64,000 nt of DNA from positions 372,001 to 436,000 of the forward strand of contig NZ_JAAKXY010000002.1 in NCBI RefSeq assembly GCF_011043775.1, in the 5' to 3' direction. Under the pieces are notes generated by a model that was not told the origin of the DNA, searched no databases, and worked only from the letters and a program-made list of their open reading frames with translations. The translations under genes were made by a program, and so were the position numbers. Source of the DNA: Natronolimnobius sp. AArcel1 (GTDB lineage: Archaea; Halobacteriota; Halobacteria; Halobacteriales; Natrialbaceae). Numbering within the stretch: the first letter of the stretch is position 1; the number at the start of each line of letters is the position of its first letter. Shown here piece after piece: positions 61,075 to 64,000 of this stretch.

Positions 61075-62232
61075 ATGGTCGCGGACCGACAGGCGACACA
61101 GCGGGTCTTACTCGTCGAGGACGACCCCGCCGATGCACAGCTGTACCAGACGATGCTCCAGCAGCTACAGGCAGATTCGCTCGAGGCGATGACTGCTCCC
61201 TCTGTCGCCGTCGAACACGTCGAAACCCTCGAGGCGGCACTGTCAACGCTCCACGACGACGCAGACGGAATCGATGTCGTCCTGCTCGATTTGAACCTCG
61301 CCGACTCAGTCGCGTTTTCGACGCTCGAGGCCGTCCTCGAGGTGGAAGCAAACGTTGCTGTGGTCGTCTTAACCGGGATTGACGACGGCTCACTCGGCCT
61401 CGAGGCCGTCGAACGCGGCGCACAGGATTTTCTGGTCAAAGACCACGTCACGCCGCGGGTGCTGACCCGAACCGTCACGTACGCCATCGAGCGAAAGCGC
61501 CGAACGCTCGAACTCGAGCGCCAACGACGCGAACTCGCCGTGTTGAACTGGCTGGTTCGCCACGAAATTCGAGATGATGCAGCAGTCGTCCTCGGGTGGA
61601 TCGACGAACTCGAGCCCGCAGGCCCCACTGAAGAGCGGATCGTCTCGCGTATTGCCGGCGCCGGCGACCACATTGTCGAACTGACCGAATCCGTCGGCGC
61701 AATGGTGCAGGCGCTCGAGGAGCCAGAACCAGCGCTCGAGTCGATCCATCTCGAGACCGTTCTCGACGAAGAGATCACCCGGCTCGAGGAGCGCCACGAC
61801 GGCATCAGCGTCGACCGCGAGAGTGACCATGAGGCGTCAACGGTGGTGTGTGCCGACCGGTTCCTCAACGTCGTCGTCCGAAACGTGTTGACGAATGCTG
61901 TCGTCCACGATGATACAGACGCTCCCGAACTGTCAGTACGCGTTCGCACGGTTGAGCGGAGCCGAGACGACCTCGAGAAGCCAAGCGACGAACGCCGGGC
62001 AGACGGCGAGGACGACACGGTCTGTCTCGAGATCGCCGACACCGGCCCCGGGATTCCCGCGACTGAACGCCGTCGCGTTATCGAACCCAACGAATCCGGA
62101 CGGCAAGGTGGAACTGGACTCGGTCTCTATCTCGTCCGGACGTTCGTCGAGCGCTATGGTGGCCACCTCGAAATCGAGGCCAATCAGCCCCGCGGCACGG
62201 TTGTTCGGATCTTGCTCGAGTCGGCGGCGTAA
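61075..62232 (+). CDS. Receiver-histidine kinase hybrid
   Basis: 385 residues. The N-terminal receiver has Asp72 in DVVLLDLNLADSVAFSTLEA and Lys122 in FLVKDHVT. A coiled coil leads to the H-box LNWLVRHEIRDDAAVVLGWI (H163). The HATPase domain has VVVRNVLTNAVVHDD, IADTGPGIPATERRRVI and GTGLGLYLVRTFVERYGGHL. The receiver-first order suggests that this kinase is switched by another kinase in the cluster. It is 92 nt downstream of the single receiver, with no strong promoter in between. Confidence 0.92.
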   Translation: MVADRQATQRVLLVEDDPADAQLYQTMLQQLQADSLEAMTAPSVAVEHVETLEAALSTLHDDADGIDVVLLDLNLADSVAFSTLEAVLEVEANVAVVVLTGIDDGSLGLEAVERGAQDFLVKDHVTPRVLTRTVTYAIERKRRTLELERQRRELAVLNWLVRHEIRDDAAVVLGWIDELEPAGPTEERIVSRIAGAGDHIVELTESVGAMVQALEEPEPALESIHLETVLDEEITRLEERHDGISVDRESDHEASTVVCADRFLNVVVRNVLTNAVVHDDTDAPELSVRVRTVERSRDDLEKPSDERRADGEDDTVCLEIADTGPGIPATERRRVIEPNESGRQGGTGLGLYLVRTFVERYGGHLEIEANQPRGTVVRILLESAA

Positions 62233-62301
62233 CCGGAACGCTGACTCGAGGGCCAGCCACCGTCGACAACGCGTCTCGCCGTTCCCGGGCGTAAAGGGTG
62301 G

Positions 62302-62310
62302 CTTTTTATG
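62302..62310 (+). promoter_or_regulatory. TATA box of pcn
   Basis: CTTTTTATG, 25-33 nt before the PCNA start at 62335, predicts a leaderless mRNA and supports that start over an upstream in-frame ATG at 62308, which lies in the TATA box itself. Confidence 0.6.
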
Positions 62311-62334
62311 TCGACCGTTCGTACCCCGACGCAT

Positions 62335-63078
62335 ATGTTCAAGGCCATCGTGAGCGCAGAAACGCTCACCAGCGCGCTCGATTCGATCAGCGTGCTGGTC
62401 GACGAGTGTAAGATCCACCTCGAGGAAGACGGACTCGAGATTCGGGCCGTCGATCCCGCAAATGTCGGGATGGTCGACCTCTCGCTCGACGCGGCTGCGT
62501 TCGAATCGTACGAAGCCGACGGCGGGCTGATCGGGGTCGACCTCTCGCGGCTCGAAGACATTGCAGGGATGGCCGAATCCGGCCAACTCATCCAGCTCGA
62601 ACTCGACGAAGAGACGCGCAAACTCCACATCCAGATCGACGGACTCGAGTACACGCTCGCGCTGATCGATCCCGACTCAATCCGCCAGGAACCAGACATT
62701 CCGGATCTGGACCTGCCCGCAGAAGTCGTCCTCGAGGGCAAGGACGTCAACCGCTCGGTCACCGCGGCCGATATGGTCTCGGATCACATCGCCCTTGGCG
62801 TCGATGAAGGCGAGGAGTACTTTTACGTCAACGCAGAAGGCGACACCGACGACGTTCACCTCGAACTCACGCAGGACGATTTGATCGACCTGCAACTCGG
62901 CCCCGCCCACTCACTGTTCTCGCTTGACTACCTCAAGGACATGAACAAGGCGATCCCCGCCGACACCGAAGTGACGCTCGCACTCGGCGAGGAGTTCCCC
63001 GTCAAGATCTACTTCGGCTTTGCCGAGGGACAGGGACAGGTTACCTACATGCTCGCACCGCGGATCCAGAGCGACTGA
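62335..63078 (+). CDS. pcn: DNA sliding clamp PCNA
   Basis: 247 residues, the usual archaeal length. [20 protein letters not shown], the DNA-facing [20 protein letters not shown], the interdomain loop [20 protein letters not shown] and the C-terminal [20 protein letters not shown] are all typical. It forms a homotrimeric ring that tethers polymerases, FEN1 and ligase to DNA. The haloarchaeal surface has added acidic residues. It sits after the two-component cluster with its own promoter. Confidence 0.97.
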   Translation: MFKAIVSAETLTSALDSISVLVDECKIHLEEDGLEIRAVDPANVGMVDLSLDAAAFESYEADGGLIGVDLSRLEDIAGMAESGQLIQLELDEETRKLHIQIDGLEYTLALIDPDSIRQEPDIPDLDLPAEVVLEGKDVNRSVTAADMVSDHIALGVDEGEEYFYVNAEGDTDDVHLELTQDDLIDLQLGPAHSLFSLDYLKDMNKAIPADTEVTLALGEEFPVKIYFGFAEGQGQVTYMLAPRIQSD

Positions 63079-63204
63079 AACGACTGCCCAGACGTCAGTT
63101 CAGAGATTCTCTTACTGGTAATCCAGACGCTCTCAGCTACTCGAGTGTCCCAGGAAGCGATTGATCCCCGGCTTTATTCCGGTCGGTCGCGTCAGTGAAT
63201 CGTA

Positions 63205-63888
63205 ATGGCGACTCTCGTCGAGTTTTCCGTCTCCACTGAGACGTTTTCCTTTGGCACCCTATTTGGAACCATTCCGGGCGTGTCGGTCGAACTCGAGCGG
63301 CTGGTACCAACGACCGAATCGCTGTTTCCGTACGTCTGGATTCGTGGTGCCAGCACGCCCGAAGTTGAGGCGGCACTCGAAGCAGCGCCGGAGACAGCTG
63401 GCTTTACGCAGGTTGATGACCTCGGCACGGACGGCATTCTGTATCGAACGGCCTGGAATCCCGCACAAGACGGCGTCCTCAAGGCGATTGCTGAGTCTGA
63501 CGTGACGTTACTCTCCGCGACCGGCAAACGCGACCGCTGGCTATTTCGCCTGCGCGTCGAGAACCACGGTGCACTCGGCGAGTTCCGGACGCGGTGTCGC
63601 GACCGTGAGATCGATATCGAAGTCGCTCGTGTCCAGCCGCTACAGCCGATCGAACACAGCGGCGGGATCACGCCCGCCCAGTTCGAAGCGCTCGAGCTTG
63701 CCTATCGGGGTGGGTACTTCGACGATCCGCGGCGGGCAACGCTTGATGACCTGGCGGCTGAACTCGGGATTACGCGCCAGTCGCTTGCGGGGCGGCTCCG
63801 ACGTGGACATCGAAATCTGCTGACCGGGCTGTTCGACGGCGACAACGGCTTCGATCGACTGGAAGGCGCGATGTCGCGAACCGAGTGA
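63205..63888 (+). CDS. HTH_10 (bacterio-opsin activator-like) regulator
   Basis: 227 residues. A beta-rich N-terminal half (VEFSVSTETFSFGTLFGTIP, VELERLVPTTESLFPYVWIR) leads to HTH_10: ITPAQFEALELAYRGGYFDD, TLDDLAAELGITRQSLAGRL. It is the same type as the gene at 447, with which it shares overall size. A TATA-like CTTTATTCC lies at 63170-63178. Target unknown. Confidence 0.88.
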   Translation: MATLVEFSVSTETFSFGTLFGTIPGVSVELERLVPTTESLFPYVWIRGASTPEVEAALEAAPETAGFTQVDDLGTDGILYRTAWNPAQDGVLKAIAESDVTLLSATGKRDRWLFRLRVENHGALGEFRTRCRDREIDIEVARVQPLQPIEHSGGITPAQFEALELAYRGGYFDDPRRATLDDLAAELGITRQSLAGRLRRGHRNLLTGLFDGDNGFDRLEGAMSRTE

Positions 63889-63980
63889 AGAGAAGACTCC
63901 ACACATCGTTGGGGTTGGTACTGATGGTAGACGGACTGTCCGTACATCCTGGTCAGCAACACGAACAGATCAGTGATGAG

Positions 63981-63990
63981 GTATTTAAAA
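63981..63990 (+). promoter_or_regulatory. Possible promoter at the right edge
   Basis: GTATTTAAAA at the very end of the window looks like a TATA box for a gene beyond the edge. The stretch 63889-64000 has no reading frame of interest. Confidence 0.35.
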
Positions 63991-64000
63991 CTGCTACATA

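Noticed and set aside
60930-62090. 386-codon minus-strand frame opposite the receiver-kinase gene
   Set aside because: Ser/Arg/Thr-rich shadow frame; the + strand encodes the kinase.
1-64000. CRISPR array, rRNA genes and complete insertion sequences
   Set aside because: No regularly spaced repeats, no rRNA sequence and no transposase frame were seen on either strand.

Overview
This is a chromosomal window from a haloarchaeon, most likely of the family Natrialbaceae (Natrinema/Haloterrigena/Natronorubrum type). The evidence is the strongly acidic proteins, GC-rich coding DNA crowded with CTCGAG, TATA boxes 25-30 nt before many start codons with almost no leader, bacterio-opsin-activator type (HTH_10) regulators, an archaeal PCNA, ribosomal protein L10e, a type II GAPDH, a halobacterial transducer and a Tat-targeted protein. 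No rRNA, CRISPR array or complete insertion sequence was seen. Family and product names rest on recognised motifs, not on database searches.

Layout. 1-5.3 kb: a MEDS-domain protein cut by the window edge, an HTH_10 regulator, an ornithine cyclodeaminase/alanine dehydrogenase homologue, a DUF2071 protein and a zinc-ribbon SF2 helicase. 5.5-12.4 kb: a surface-glycan-like cluster with two GT2 glycosyltransferases, two tandem paralogues with a ParB/Srx-like motif, and an ABC exporter. A DUF7344 regulator between two long inverted repeats sits inside this cluster. 12.7-14.4 kb: a membrane histidine kinase and a cold-shock protein. 14.5-20.5 kb: an Lrp/AsnC regulator, two copies of a CGAAC-N5-GTTCG palindrome, then dabB-dabA (inorganic carbon uptake), a small membrane protein and a beta-carbonic anhydrase. 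20.6-29.3 kb: an MDR oxidoreductase, an alpha/beta hydrolase, an ABC-2 exporter pair, an S2P protease with CBS domains, L10e, a RimK-like ATP-grasp ligase and an Hsp20. 28.2-35.3 kb: central carbon genes. Type II and type I GAPDH are divergent across a shared promoter, followed by pgk, an M29-like aminopeptidase, a zinc-finger protein and two tandem PIMT-family proteins, the second apparently degenerate.

35.4-47.4 kb: sensory and tRNA region. It holds a REC-GAF-HTH_10 regulator, two identical tRNA-Asp genes flanking a transducer gene, tRNA-Gly, nadE, a DUF7114-like gene, tRNA-Thr, a second DUF7344 protein and an HTH-PAS-GAF-HTH_10 regulator. 47.5-55.9 kb: a small P-loop kinase, a Tat-exported histidine-rich protein, a dgcN-dgcA-like pair (D-glutamate metabolism), a Vms1/VLRF1-type peptidyl-tRNA hydrolase and a two-gene exopolysaccharide synthase/deacetylase operon. 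56.1-64.0 kb: a four-gene two-component cluster (large PAS/GAF kinase, HTH-receiver fusion, single receiver, receiver-kinase), then PCNA and another HTH_10 regulator.

Functional threads. DabAB plus carbonic anhydrase would accumulate bicarbonate, and the neighbouring Lrp gene with its palindromes suggests local control. The GAPDH/PGK block is a glycolysis/gluconeogenesis switch point with TrmB-like sites in the divergent promoter. The two glycan loci at 5.5-12.4 kb and 52.9-55.9 kb point to cell-surface polysaccharide production. The best leads for something new are the inverted-repeat module around the DUF7344 gene, the ParB-like tandem pair in the glycan cluster, the Lrp-dab palindromes, the tRNA-Asp duplication with hairpin tRNA fragments, and the reversed-order HTH-receiver regulator.
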